A stretch of 46,932 bases of DNA from CAYJAZ01 sp964371865 (GCA_964371865.1 CAYJOR010000019.1:1-46932), one strand, 5' to 3'; positions 17,073 through 26,528 are shown, counted from the stretch's first letter. Notes: generated by a model from the letters alone, not told the origin. A program made the numbers and translations.

Positions 17073-18314
17073 CTATTCAGAGATAAGTTTTATCGCAACT
17101 TTAAAGCTGTCAATAAATGACGGAATAGGTAAAAATTCAAATGGACTATGGAAGTTATGTGCTCCGGTGAAAAAGTTAGGAGTGAATAAACCTTTCACAG
17201 AAAGAGCAGAGCCATCAGTGCCACCGCGCATTGCAATTGTATTTGCAGGAATATCTAATTCTTCAAATGCCTTATAAAGACGTACAAGAGCTTTAGTCTC
17301 TAACCCTTCTTCTGGAAGAGCTTGAGCAATATTGCTGTACATTTCGATAATGTTAAGGCTTATTTCTGCTCGTGAATGCTTTTCTTGAATAAAATCTTTC
17401 AAAGTTTGAAGATATTTTTTTCTATCAGCAAAACTTTCAGAATCAAAATCGCGAATATGCACTGTTACAGAGCAAGTATTTTGATTGCCATTTATACCAA
17501 TTACCCAGAAATAACCTTCACGACCTTCTGTTTGTTCAGGAAGCCCCTTATCACGAAGAAGAGAGATAAGATCATGAGCTATAAGATTTGGATTTACAAG
17601 CACATTTTTTGCGCTCATAGGGTGTGCTGTAATTCCTTTGATATCGAAAATTGCAGTAGCAGCATTGAATGTTTCATAAACAATTTCGCCACGTTCACAA
17701 CAGTCTATAGTGTAACAATAGTCTACTGGGAAGAGTTCAAGCGGAAGTTCTTTTGCTCCAAGAAGTCCAATTTCTTCATCAGGTACAAATGCAAGATAGA
17801 TATCACCATGCGCTAAATCAGCAGATTTCAAGTACTCAGCCATTGTCATAAGAACAGATACAGCGGCTTTATCGTCTGCACCAAGAACGCTTGTACCGTC
17901 AGAGAAAATAATATCTTGCCCTTTATACTTAGCGAGTTCAGGGTGAGAGTTTTCATCAATAGAGATATCTAAATCTTTATTAAGAAAGAGCTTTTCTCCA
18001 GTGTATTTTAGGATTTGCGCTTTAACATCAGGGCTTAATCCAACGTCTACAGTATCAAGGTGAGCAGCAAAGCCAATTTTGGTTGCATTCTCAAAGCCAT
18101 GAGTCGCCGGAATTTTAGCAACTAAGATACCTGTATCAAGAAGGTGAGTATCTTCATAACCAAGTGATTTTAATTGTTTTTCGAGTAGAATAGCTAAATC
18201 TCTTTGCCCTTCACTTGTTGGAATTTGACTTTTAGAACCGTCAGATTGAGAGCTGATAGCAGAATAAGTCATAAAATTATTGACTAAAAGTTCTTGTATT
18301 TTAGTATCTTCCAT
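17073..18314 (-). CDS. pepT: Peptidase T (tripeptide aminopeptidase)
   Basis: 413 residues, close to the usual ~408 for PepT. It is a cytoplasmic M20 di-zinc peptidase releasing N-terminal residues from tripeptides. Metal and catalytic motifs are all visible: H85-L-D87 in FAAHLDTVD, GADDKAA with the bridging Asp at 147, DEEIG at 179-183, D204 in YTIDCCERGE, HPMSAKN in the dimerisation domain, GGTDGSALS and a late His in the FTGAHNFHS segment. GAGGT precedes the ATG. It follows the AbgT transporter gene by 12 bases; the pair suggests uptake and breakdown of small peptides or aminoacyl compounds. Confidence 0.93.
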   Translation of the reverse strand: MEDTKIQELLVNNFMTYSAISSQSDGSKSQIPTSEGQRDLAILLEKQLKSLGYEDTHLLDTGILVAKIPATHGFENATKIGFAAHLDTVDVGLSPDVKAQILKYTGEKLFLNKDLDISIDENSHPELAKYKGQDIIFSDGTSVLGADDKAAVSVLMTMAEYLKSADLAHGDIYLAFVPDEEIGLLGAKELPLELFPVDYCYTIDCCERGEIVYETFNAATAIFDIKGITAHPMSAKNVLVNPNLIAHDLISLLRDKGLPEQTEGREGYFWVIGINGNQNTCSVTVHIRDFDSESFADRKKYLQTLKDFIQEKHSRAEISLNIIEMYSNIAQALPEEGLETKALVRLYKAFEELDIPANTIAMRGGTDGSALSVKGLFTPNFFTGAHNFHSPFEFLPIPSFIDSFKVAIKLISE

Positions 18315-18326
18315 TTTTTTACCTCA

Positions 18327-19856
18327 CTAAATTCCGTAAGTATAGCCACTGTTGAAACCAAGAGGAATATTAAGTCCCCAGAAGATGTAGAGCATAGCCA
18401 TCAAAGTAAAGAGTAGCGCAACTGTATACGGGAACATCATAGAAACTAGAGTTCCAATTCCTGCTTTTGATGAATAGTTTTGCATATATGACAAAATAAG
18501 CGGATAAAATGCAAACATAGGAGTACTTACGTTCACAGCACTATCAGAAATACGGAATGCAGCTTGAGTAAGTTCAGGTGAAATACCAACAGCCATAAGC
18601 ATTGGAACAAGAACTGGAGCTAAAATCGCCCATTTAGATGATGCTGATGTAATAATGAGGTTTAGCACCGCAGTAAGCATAATTACACCAAAAACAGTAA
18701 CTTGACCAGGCATATTAAGAGCTTTAAGTCCCTCAGCGCCGGAAATAGCAATCAAACTACCAATGTTCGATGCGCCAAAGCAATATAAGAATTGAGCACA
18801 GAAGAAACCAAATACGATAAATGATACTAATGAAAGTGTAATTTTTTCCATAGCTTTAGTAACATCTTTCGCTGTTTTGAATGAGCCACTTGAAAAGCCG
18901 TATACTAATCCTGGAACTGCAAAAAAGAGCAAAATCATAGGAACAATTGTCTGCATTGCAGGAGCACTAGGACTAGTGAGTGATCCATCTTCTGCACGGA
19001 AAAGTGAGTTTTCAGGAATCATAAGGGCTGCTAATACAAGAATAAATGCAAGAATTGAATAGTTTGCAAGTTTATATGCACGAGCTTCTTTAGGATCGTG
19101 TTCGCTACTTTCTTCTTCAACTTGCTCAACATCAATCGGCATTGACTTTTGTAAGCGAGGTTCTACAATTTTATCTGTAACATACCAACAAACAAGGATA
19201 ACTCCAAAAGTAGAAGCAAATGAATAGAAATAGTTACATAAAACGTTTACTACATAAGTTGGATCTAATACTCGTGCGCCTGTTTCGGTGAAACCTGCAA
19301 GAATTGGGTCGATAGTGGATGGCATGTAAGATGCACTAAATGCACCTGCTAAGCCAGCAAAGCCAGCTGCGATACCAGCGAGAGGATGTTTACCTGATTT
19401 ATAGAAAAGATAAGCAGAAACAGGCATTAACACAACATAAGCAGAGTCTGAAGCAATGTGAGCTAAAATTCCTATAAAAATTACTGAAGGCGTAATTGCA
19501 CTCTTTGGTACAACTGATAAAAGTCTTTTAAGAGCAGTTTGGATATAGCCAGAACTTTCAGCAATACCAATACCTAAAGTTGCAACAATAACAATACCTA
19601 GAGGTGGAAACCCTGCAAAGTTCTTTACCATAGAGCTAAAGAGAGTCATTAATTGATCAGGAGTAAAGAGGTTTACAACTTGGATTGTTTTTCCTGTTAA
19701 TGGGTGAACATAATCAAAGTCAATAAATGAAAGACCAAATGAAATCAAAATACAAATGATGGTTGCGTATAAAAATAACATTGTAATATCAGGGATTTTG
19801 TTCCCTACACGTTCAATGGTATCTAGCCACGTCTTTTTCTGCGCTGTTGCACTCAT
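18327..19856 (-). CDS. abgT: AbgT family transporter (p-aminobenzoyl-glutamate type)
   Basis: 509 residues, the typical AbgT length. The ATG at 19856 is chosen for its AGGAGA site; the frame extends eight codons further. It is an inner-membrane importer or exporter with ~10-13 hydrophobic helices and paired re-entrant hairpins. Diagnostic stretches: NKIPDITMLFLYATI at the start, FPPLGIVIVATLGIGIAESSG near 93-113, ASYMPSTIDPILAG near 180-193, ITSASSKWAILAPVLVPMLM (~400-420) and the C-terminal helix pair. It precedes pepT on the same strand. Some AbgT proteins also export sulfonamides, so the substrate is uncertain. Confidence 0.9.
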   Translation of the reverse strand: MSATAQKKTWLDTIERVGNKIPDITMLFLYATIICILISFGLSFIDFDYVHPLTGKTIQVVNLFTPDQLMTLFSSMVKNFAGFPPLGIVIVATLGIGIAESSGYIQTALKRLLSVVPKSAITPSVIFIGILAHIASDSAYVVLMPVSAYLFYKSGKHPLAGIAAGFAGLAGAFSASYMPSTIDPILAGFTETGARVLDPTYVVNVLCNYFYSFASTFGVILVCWYVTDKIVEPRLQKSMPIDVEQVEEESSEHDPKEARAYKLANYSILAFILVLAALMIPENSLFRAEDGSLTSPSAPAMQTIVPMILLFFAVPGLVYGFSSGSFKTAKDVTKAMEKITLSLVSFIVFGFFCAQFLYCFGASNIGSLIAISGAEGLKALNMPGQVTVFGVIMLTAVLNLIITSASSKWAILAPVLVPMLMAVGISPELTQAAFRISDSAVNVSTPMFAFYPLILSYMQNYSSKAGIGTLVSMMFPYTVALLFTLMAMLYIFWGLNIPLGFNSGYTYGI

Positions 19857-20098
19857 GGAGTCTCCTAAAATGTTATACATAAATAATTATAGTAATAAAT
19901 TTTTCTTATGTTAACATTTACAATAAATTTATCGCCCATTGTAGCAGAAGAAACTCATAAGTCAAGGAATAAAGCGGTAAAGTTCTAGGTTGTTGATTTT
20001 TCAATATTAGTATTAGTTGTATAGATATAGTTTTACTGTAATAATTAATTTGTGAAAAAATTCTGTATTGTAAAGGATAAAAATATCCTCTTTAAACC
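19857..20098. other. Gene-free upstream region of abgT
   Basis: Holds the promoter region of abgT-pepT; no clear promoter or operator was identified. It ends at the family II element. Confidence 0.4.
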
Positions 20099-20246
20099 TA
20101 GATAGTGTCGTCAAAATCATCTTTTCGACTATCTCTGTGTTAGATTTCAAAATTTTTTCAGTTGTTTATGATTTGATAAACATCTTGAAAAGATTGTCAT
20201 CTTACTTGATACAATGCGAAAGTTTATATTTTGGCGACACTATCTA
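20099..20246. repeat. Family II element, complete copy (MITE-like)
   Basis: 148 bp. The left end TAGATAGTGTCGTCAAAAT and the right end ATTTTGGCGACACTATCTA are inverted repeats with one mismatch in 19-21 bases. The match continues with CCTA before and AGG after. It has no coding capacity and ends in TA on both sides. Its right TA is also the first TA of family I copy B. Confidence 0.75.
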
Positions 20247-20404
20247 GGGTATGTTTCTAAATTAATTCTTTTGTGTTTTGACTTTATAGTACGCATTAAA
20301 GGTGATTTTTTATTTAGTTAATGTATGTTTTATACACTATACATCATAAAAAATCACCTTTTGTTGAAAATTCCACAAAATTTATTAATTTGAAAATACA
20401 TCTA
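20245..20404. repeat. Family I element, copy B
   Basis: 160 bp beginning TAGGGTATGTTTCTAAATTA, with a degraded right end (AATTTGAAAATACATCTA). The inner arms AAAGGTGATTTTTTAT and ATAAAAAATCACCTTT are a perfect 16-bp inverted repeat. It lies just after the end of the UDP-glucose dehydrogenase gene and shares a TA with the family II element. Confidence 0.7.
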
Positions 20405-20465
20405 CTTGAATTTCAAAGAGAATATGATTTGCGTATATTGAACTTATTTAGAAGTATGTTTTAAG

Positions 20466-21683
20466 CTAGTCTCTTCTAAACAAGTCACGGCTATATACTT
20501 TTTCATTAACATCAGCCAAGCATTCATCGTATCTGTTCGCAACAATAACTGTGCATAATTCTTTGAATTTATTGATGTCATTTACAACTTTGCTACCGAA
20601 GAAGGTAGAGCCATTTTCTAGTTCAGGTTCGTAGATAACAACAATTGCACCTTTGGCTTTTATGCGTTTCATAACACCTTGAATTGAACTTTGGCGGAAG
20701 TTATCACTATTTGATTTCATTGTAAGTCTGTATACACCAATAACAGGCGGCTCTTTTTCGCTATTAATGTATTGATTTCCTTCTTCATAATCGTAATAAT
20801 TTGCTTTTTTGAGAATACTGTCCGCTATAGATTCTTTACGAGTTCTATTCGCTTCAACTATTGCAGTCATCATGTTTTGAGGAACATCTTGATAGTTTGC
20901 AAGGAGTTGTTTTGTGTCTTTTGGTAGGCAGTAGCCACCGTAACCAAAGCTAGGGTTATTGTAATGATTTCCGATTCTTGGATCTAAACTTACGCCCTCA
21001 ATAATGTTTTTTGCATCTAAGCCTTTTCTTTCTGCATAGGTATCAAGTTCATTGAAGAATGATACGCGCATAGCAAGGTAGGTATTAGCAAATAGTTTAA
21101 TAGCTTCTGCTTCAGTGGAGTTGGAAAAAACTAATGGAATATCAGTAGCTTCAGCGCAATCAACGAGCATAGATGCGAATTTTTTTGCTTTATCAGAAGT
21201 AGAACCTATTACTATTCGAGATGGATAAAGGTTATCATAAAGAGCATTTCCCTCACGTAAAAACTCCGGTGAGAAAATAATCTTATCAGTATTATATTCC
21301 TGACAAAGTTTTTCAGTATAACCAACAGGAATAGTAGATTTTATTATGATTGTAGCTTCTTTGTTGATTTCTAAAACTTTTTCTATTGCACTTTCAACGC
21401 TTGATGTGTTGAAATAGTTTTTTTGCGGGTCATAATCTGTTGGAGTTGCAATAACAACAAACTCGCAATCATGGCATACATTATAATCTAAAGTAGCAGT
21501 AAGATTAAGTTTTTTTGTTGCAAAAAATTCTTCGATCATAGTATCTTGAATCGGTGATATACGTTTATTGATTTTTTCAACTTTTTCAGAAATAATATCA
21601 ATAGCATATATATTGTATTTTTGAGAAAAGAGAGTGGCTAAAGAAAGTCCCACATATCCTGTACCTATTATTGCTGTATTCAT
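20466..21683 (-). CDS. ugd: UDP-glucose 6-dehydrogenase
   Basis: 405 residues from the ATG at 21683, which begins at the Rossmann motif (NTAIIGTGYVGLSLA). The longer frame to 21758 runs into a repeat and is rejected. It oxidises UDP-glucose to UDP-glucuronate with two NAD+. Visible motifs: FSPEFLREGNALYDNLYPSR (138-157), E-A-I-K-L-F-A-N-T near 193-201, the catalytic C252 in GYGGYCLPKDT, and IGVYRLTMKSNSDNFR near the C-terminal domain. Its size fits the short E. coli/Pasteurella-type class. It is flanked by family I copies on both sides. It probably supplies surface polysaccharide precursors. Confidence 0.92.
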   Translation of the reverse strand: MNTAIIGTGYVGLSLATLFSQKYNIYAIDIISEKVEKINKRISPIQDTMIEEFFATKKLNLTATLDYNVCHDCEFVVIATPTDYDPQKNYFNTSSVESAIEKVLEINKEATIIIKSTIPVGYTEKLCQEYNTDKIIFSPEFLREGNALYDNLYPSRIVIGSTSDKAKKFASMLVDCAEATDIPLVFSNSTEAEAIKLFANTYLAMRVSFFNELDTYAERKGLDAKNIIEGVSLDPRIGNHYNNPSFGYGGYCLPKDTKQLLANYQDVPQNMMTAIVEANRTRKESIADSILKKANYYDYEEGNQYINSEKEPPVIGVYRLTMKSNSDNFRQSSIQGVMKRIKAKGAIVVIYEPELENGSTFFGSKVVNDINKFKELCTVIVANRYDECLADVNEKVYSRDLFRRD

Positions 21684-21704
21684 AAAATATTTTCTCTTTT
21701 TAGT

Positions 21705-21846
21705 TAGGGTATGTTTCAAAATTAATTCTTTTGTGTTTTGACATCTAAAGTATAGCACAAAGATGACTTTTTATTCAGTTTATGTATGCTTTAATACATT
21801 TTCCTTGAAAATTCCACAAAATTTCTTAATTTAGAAACACATCTTA
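21705..21846. repeat. Family I element, copy C
   Basis: 142 bp, starting TAGGGTATGTTTCAAAATTA and ending AATTTAGAAACACATCTTA. It lacks part of the central loop present in copies A and B. It starts 22 bases upstream of the ugd start codon, in the same orientation as copy B downstream of that gene. Confidence 0.7.
21749..21754 (-). promoter_or_regulatory. Possible extended -10 box inside copy C reading into ugd
   Basis: On the minus strand the element reads TGTGCTATACT, an extended -10 (TGC-TATACT) about 65 bases before the ugd ATG. The -35 region is poor. A GTATGGCACAAA form of the same box occurs in the degenerate copy near 5700. Confidence 0.35.
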
Positions 21847-22010
21847 GTAGTCATTAGTATCTTGGTATTAGCAGTATTATTTGGTTATAATACTGAACAT
21901 TTAGAAAAGTTCTAAGTCTTTTATATCTATAAGTTCTTATATAAGCGAAATAATGGATAGTCAACTACTTTCTAAGGATCATAAAAAATGAATAATACTC
22001 TTATAAACTT

Positions 22011-22051
22011 AAAAAGTCTCACAACATCGTTAAGGTATTGTGAGACTTTTT
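22011..22051. terminator. Terminator after the Cache-PAS chemoreceptor
   Basis: AAAAAGTCTCACAA and TTGTGAGACTTTTT form a perfect 14-bp stem with a T-tract on either strand. It lies about 50 bases after the minus-strand stop at 22104. Confidence 0.85.
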
Positions 22052-22103
22052 CTGTTATTTGAACTGGATAAGTTTAGTGTGTTTTTTCTAAGTAGTTTGT
22101 TTA

Positions 22104-24476
22104 TTATCTATCCAAAACCTTAGATAGTTGACCGATAAGAACAGATAAATCTTGACCTTGTTTTGCAAGATTAGCCACAATTTCAGTTGATTCACGCATA
22201 TTTTGTGCGGTTTCATTCGCAAGGATATTTACATCGCCAAGAACTTCTTTAATTTTTGCGTTGCTTTCTACTTGACTATTACTAGCTTCTGCTATTGACG
22301 ATGAACTTTCTGATGTTCTTTCTACCATTTCAACAATATTCTGGAATACTGTTCCTGTATTATGAACTAGGTTTGTTGCATCATCAATAGAAGTTGTGGA
22401 GTTGTCAACAAGTTTAACGCTTTGTTCAACACTTCTTTGAATTGTTATAATTGCTTTTTTTACTTCTTCTGTAGAGGTCATAGTTTTTTCTGCAAGTTTA
22501 CGCACTTCATCGGCAACAACGGCAAAACCTTTACCTGCTTCACCGGCTCTTGCAGCTTCAATAGCTGCATTTAAAGCAAGAAGATTTGTTTGATCTGCAA
22601 TGTCAGAAATAGTTGTAATAACATTACTAATTGCATTTGTATCTTCATTGAGTTTGAACATTCCTTCTCTTACTTTATGGGATTGATTTTGAACATTTGT
22701 TATGCTTTGCATGGTTTCTCGCACAACTTTTGCGCCATTATTAGCCTCTTTCTTTGTTGTTATGGAGGCTTCTGAAGCATCACTTGCTCTATATGCAGTT
22801 TCTTTAGTAATAAAATCAACATGATCCATAGTAGTATTTGCAAGTTCTACTTTTTCTTCTTGCATCATTGCACTTTTTTGAGAATTTTCTGCTTGAGCTG
22901 ATAAATCCTCAATTCTGGAAGAGATTTCCATTGAAATATCTTTAGCTGACTCTACAACACCGAGAATTGTTTTTTCCACTTCTTTGAATTTTGTAACATC
23001 ACTCACAATCATAAGAAGTGACTCAATTTCATGATTAGGTGTGAGCATAGGAATAAGTGTATACTCAATATCAAATGAGAAAATATGTGTTTCTGCTTGA
23101 AATTTTGTTTTTGTATGTAATACATTATTAAACAAGGATTTATCTTTATCACTGAGGGCAAAAACATTACGTATATCTTTACCAATAGCTTCTTTAGCAA
23201 AATTTTGTGATGCTGTTGAATTTGTATACTTTATAGAAAAATCCTTATCAAATAGAATAATTGGTAGAGGCATATTATCAAGAGTCGAGGAGAATCTATT
23301 CAGGATTGAATTTGTACCATTAACAATTTTTTCAAAGTCGTAATAATATTTAGAAGCGTCCACACGAGTGCTTAACTCGCCTGAGCCTATAATTTTCTCT
23401 AGGTTTTGATACTCTAATAAAATACTACGTAAAACATTCGGAATCGCTAAAAGTGATTGAGAAAGTGCACCAATTTCGTCATTAGATTTTATTTCAAGTT
23501 TTACATCCAATTTACCTTTAGATATGTCTTCAGCGACTTGAGAAGCTAACGCAATTTGTTTTGTGAAATGCCTAATTATAAAAAACATGAGTACTGCAAT
23601 ACAAACAGCAACACCAATTGCAATTAGAATACTTTTATTTCTTATTGCAATACTAGACTGTTCAAGTTCTATTACATCAGAAATGTTTAGAATCTTCCAT
23701 CCTGGTTCTTCAATCTCTGTCATGTAAGCAATTTTTTCTCTTCCGTCTACGTAAGTGAATTGCCCTCTGTGTATTCCGTTTTCAAAATTTAGATGTGAAA
23801 GAATATCAGTATTATTAATATTGTAGTTGAAAACTTTTGAACTATCATTGTGTAAGAAAGCAAGACCGTTTGTATCTACAACCATAAAGGTTCCATAATC
23901 ACCAGAAACAAGTCTACTAGCAATTTTGTCATCTATAAAGTTGAAGATGTAGATGACTCCTATGATTTCTTTTCCATCATAACCGTAAATTGGAGCGGCC
24001 ACAGAATAGGCAAGTTTATTATTATATAAAAATGGATTACCTATTGTAATTTCGCCTTTAATAGCTTTTTGAAAGAAATCTTTATTTGCAGTGGAAGAGC
24101 CTTCAACACTATCATTACTACTTAATAGAACATTTCCGTTAGCGTCGACAAGGGTTACTTCTGCGTAACTATAGGTTCTTCTTGTATCAACCACACGCTT
24201 TTTTGATGCTGTAAGATTCGCCTCTTTTTCAGCGATATCGCCCACAAGATAAGGCTTAAAAAATGTGGAAAGTGAAAAGGATATTGCATTTAATTTATCA
24301 AATGCGTAAAGCTTAGATAGATTTTCTGTGGCACTTGAGTTCGCAACAAGAACTTTTTCTTCATTCAAAGAAACAATTGCTTGATTACTTAAACTAAAAC
24401 TTTGCCAAATAACAATGCCAAGGCCTAAACAAACAAAAAGAAGGCATGGCATAATCAACTTATAAAATAATTTCAT
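22104..24476 (-). CDS. Methyl-accepting chemotaxis protein, dCache-HAMP-PAS-MA
   Basis: 790 residues. TM1 is ~8-26; a double-Cache periplasmic sensor spans ~30-275 (YSYAEVTLVDANGNVLLSS at 102-120, DKDFFQKAIKG-like turn at ~132-141, GVIYIFNFID at ~173-182); TM2 ~281-301; HAMP ~302-355; PAS ~395-500 (NMPLPIILFDKDFSIKYTN); the signalling domain runs to the end with the conserved tip DIADQTNLLALNAAIEAARA at ~625-644. It senses a small periplasmic ligand, possibly plus a cytoplasmic cofactor in the PAS domain, and controls CheA. No CheB/CheR-tethering pentapeptide is seen. GAGGTATTT precedes the ATG. No other chemotaxis genes are nearby. Confidence 0.93.
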   Translation of the reverse strand: MKLFYKLIMPCLLFVCLGLGIVIWQSFSLSNQAIVSLNEEKVLVANSSATENLSKLYAFDKLNAISFSLSTFFKPYLVGDIAEKEANLTASKKRVVDTRRTYSYAEVTLVDANGNVLLSSNDSVEGSSTANKDFFQKAIKGEITIGNPFLYNNKLAYSVAAPIYGYDGKEIIGVIYIFNFIDDKIASRLVSGDYGTFMVVDTNGLAFLHNDSSKVFNYNINNTDILSHLNFENGIHRGQFTYVDGREKIAYMTEIEEPGWKILNISDVIELEQSSIAIRNKSILIAIGVAVCIAVLMFFIIRHFTKQIALASQVAEDISKGKLDVKLEIKSNDEIGALSQSLLAIPNVLRSILLEYQNLEKIIGSGELSTRVDASKYYYDFEKIVNGTNSILNRFSSTLDNMPLPIILFDKDFSIKYTNSTASQNFAKEAIGKDIRNVFALSDKDKSLFNNVLHTKTKFQAETHIFSFDIEYTLIPMLTPNHEIESLLMIVSDVTKFKEVEKTILGVVESAKDISMEISSRIEDLSAQAENSQKSAMMQEEKVELANTTMDHVDFITKETAYRASDASEASITTKKEANNGAKVVRETMQSITNVQNQSHKVREGMFKLNEDTNAISNVITTISDIADQTNLLALNAAIEAARAGEAGKGFAVVADEVRKLAEKTMTSTEEVKKAIITIQRSVEQSVKLVDNSTTSIDDATNLVHNTGTVFQNIVEMVERTSESSSSIAEASNSQVESNAKIKEVLGDVNILANETAQNMRESTEIVANLAKQGQDLSVLIGQLSKVLDR

Positions 24477-24945
24477 AAATACCTCAAGTTATTGTAAAAA
24501 AAATACTTGTAAATCAAGCTCGCCACATCTATGACGACTAAAACATGAAAAAAAAGAGTAAAAAACAAACATACAAAGGGGAAAATGTGTAATTTTGTAA
24601 TTCTCTATTATTTGACAAGTCAGACGAAAGTAAACAGTTAATATTTAAAAAAATAATTCATTTCAATATATTACTTATAAGATGTAGATAATGACTTTTA
24701 AAGTTTTTTTACCGTTTATATATATATCGACATTCTCCATAGAAAACTTTAGATATAGTATCATAAATTAACTTGTTTTACAAGAATGTTTCTTTGTAAT
24801 TATACATAGATAAATTGCAAGCTCTGAATTGTATCAAAGCATGTAATTTAGAAATATAGTATGGAAAAATAACTATTATTTAAAGTTGTTGTGTTATCTT
24901 TATTCTGTTTGATTCTTTTGAATTTGAATACATGTCATCATCATT
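24477..24945. other. Gene-free AT-rich region
   Basis: No gene, terminator or repeat recognised. It holds the promoter region of the chemoreceptor on its left side and the 3' end of the EAL gene on its right. Confidence 0.5.
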
Positions 24946-26196
24946 CTAGTGTACGTTTAATTCTGACATAGGCATAGGCTTTGCGAAATGATAACCTTGT
25001 GAGTAGTCAATATTATTCTGCATTATAATATCTTGAATAGCGCTGTTTTCAACGAATTCTGAAACCGTTTGAGAATTGATTAAGTCAGCCATGTAACAAA
25101 TAGAATCGAGTATAATACTATTTTCAGGTGTGGTTAGAAGATTTTTTATGATATCACCATCAATTTTTATGATGTCTGGTTTTAGCGAGATTATAGATGT
25201 GTATGTAGCAAAGCCAACACCAAAGTCATCAATAGCAATTTTACAACCAATATTGCGTACTTCAGTAAGGAAGTCGATAAGTTGATTCGTATTGTTATAG
25301 TTTTCGGTTTCAACAAATTCAACAGTAATTCTTGAAGGGTTTGGATATTTTTTTATTTTATTAATAAACCATTCTTTAAATTCTTCAGATTGAATATCGA
25401 AAAGTGATATATTCAAGCAAACTTCGCTTGATTTATTTTTAAAATCTTTCATAGCTTTTTCAAGCATTATCTTACTGAGCGGAAGATAGAGCTTAAGTTT
25501 TTTTGCACTCTCTAAGAATGCAGCTGGACTATAGAGTTTGCCATCTTTATCATAAATGCGCATAAGAGCTTCATATTTTTCAAAATTACCTGTATTATTT
25601 TTTACTATGCCTTGATAGAAAGGCACTATTCTATCATTATTAATTGCATAATTTATAAGGTCGAAATTTTTAATGTTTTTGCTTGTTTCTTTAAGCATTT
25701 GCTCTTTTTCATCTGTAGCGATGATAAAGGTATCTTGTGATTTTTTATTGACAAATAGAGTACTTTTAGCTCTATCGACCATATTATCTTGTTCAAGCAC
25801 AAGCACGAAACGCGAAACGCCGTTAAGTCTTGTATGAAGAGAGGTAGAAAGTTCATATTCATTATGAAAGGCGTGCATAAGATTAATGAAATCTTTTTCA
25901 GAGATTAAATCATTTGTAGCCACAATGAAGTTTTTATAATTAAAAATATAAACAAAAATAAGTTCGTCTAAAGAAAGAGATTTTAGGGTGTCATTAACTT
26001 TTTTTAAAACTTCTCTACAGCTTTGAACATAACGCTCTTCACCAAAGCTTGCTATGCTCATATCGGCATTAATAACTTCAGTCATACAGATTTTATCAAA
26101 GCATTTTGACTCACAATCTTCTAGATACTTTAGATAGCTAAAAACTTGGTATCGACTATCAAATGTATAACTATGTGTATGTGTATCGTATAACAT
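24946..26196 (-). CDS. Cytoplasmic c-di-GMP phosphodiesterase with degenerate GGDEF domain
   Basis: 416 residues from the ATG at 26196 (AAAAGGAAAG just upstream), with no TM segment. The N-terminal ~165 residues look like a degenerate GGDEF domain (LYDTHTHSYTFDSRYQVFS resembles the D.LTGL.NR start; GVSRFVLVLEQDN sits where GGDEFVLVL would be), so it is unlikely to make c-di-GMP. Residues ~185-416 are an EAL domain with the key residues kept: the EAL motif in YEALMRIYD, N in CLNISLF, E..E in VEFVETE, DDFGVGFATY, K in IIKIDGDII, SEFVEN for AEGVE, and QGYHFAKPM. It probably hydrolyses c-di-GMP. It stands alone. Confidence 0.85.
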   Translation of the reverse strand: MLYDTHTHSYTFDSRYQVFSYLKYLEDCESKCFDKICMTEVINADMSIASFGEERYVQSCREVLKKVNDTLKSLSLDELIFVYIFNYKNFIVATNDLISEKDFINLMHAFHNEYELSTSLHTRLNGVSRFVLVLEQDNMVDRAKSTLFVNKKSQDTFIIATDEKEQMLKETSKNIKNFDLINYAINNDRIVPFYQGIVKNNTGNFEKYEALMRIYDKDGKLYSPAAFLESAKKLKLYLPLSKIMLEKAMKDFKNKSSEVCLNISLFDIQSEEFKEWFINKIKKYPNPSRITVEFVETENYNNTNQLIDFLTEVRNIGCKIAIDDFGVGFATYTSIISLKPDIIKIDGDIIKNLLTTPENSIILDSICYMADLINSQTVSEFVENSAIQDIIMQNNIDYSQGYHFAKPMPMSELNVH

Positions 26197-26461
26197 AAAT
26201 ACTTTCCTTTTTGATAACATTATTTAGCGACTTCATAATAAGTTTTTATAATCTTAAAGGTATGTATTTTATTAAATTTGTCAAACTATTTTTCGCTCTG
26301 ATAAGCTCTTTACAAAGGAATGAGCAGAATATTAAAAATAAATTATCACTGGTAAATATTATTTTTATTTATCAAATTTAGTGTGTGCCTGTTCAATATT
26401 AGGTTATAAATTTTATTTTTAATTTTTTTATATAGTCTATAAGTACATTCTGATACTTGAT

Positions 26462-26490
26462 TTGACAAACCGTAAATAAAAAAATATGTT
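26462..26490 (+). promoter_or_regulatory. Sigma70-type promoter for the alpha-hydroxy-acid enzyme
   Basis: TTGACA at 26462-26467, a 17-base spacer and TATGTT at 26485-26490, about 40 bases before the ATG at 26529. The rest of the 26197-26528 intergenic region shows no other feature. Confidence 0.65.
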
Positions 26491-26528
26491 ATCTATCAGA
26501 TAAGACTATAACACTATTTGGAGGATAT

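Noticed and set aside
21684..21758. N-terminal extension of UDP-glucose dehydrogenase
   Set aside because: It runs into the family I repeat and precedes the Rossmann motif that starts all homologues.
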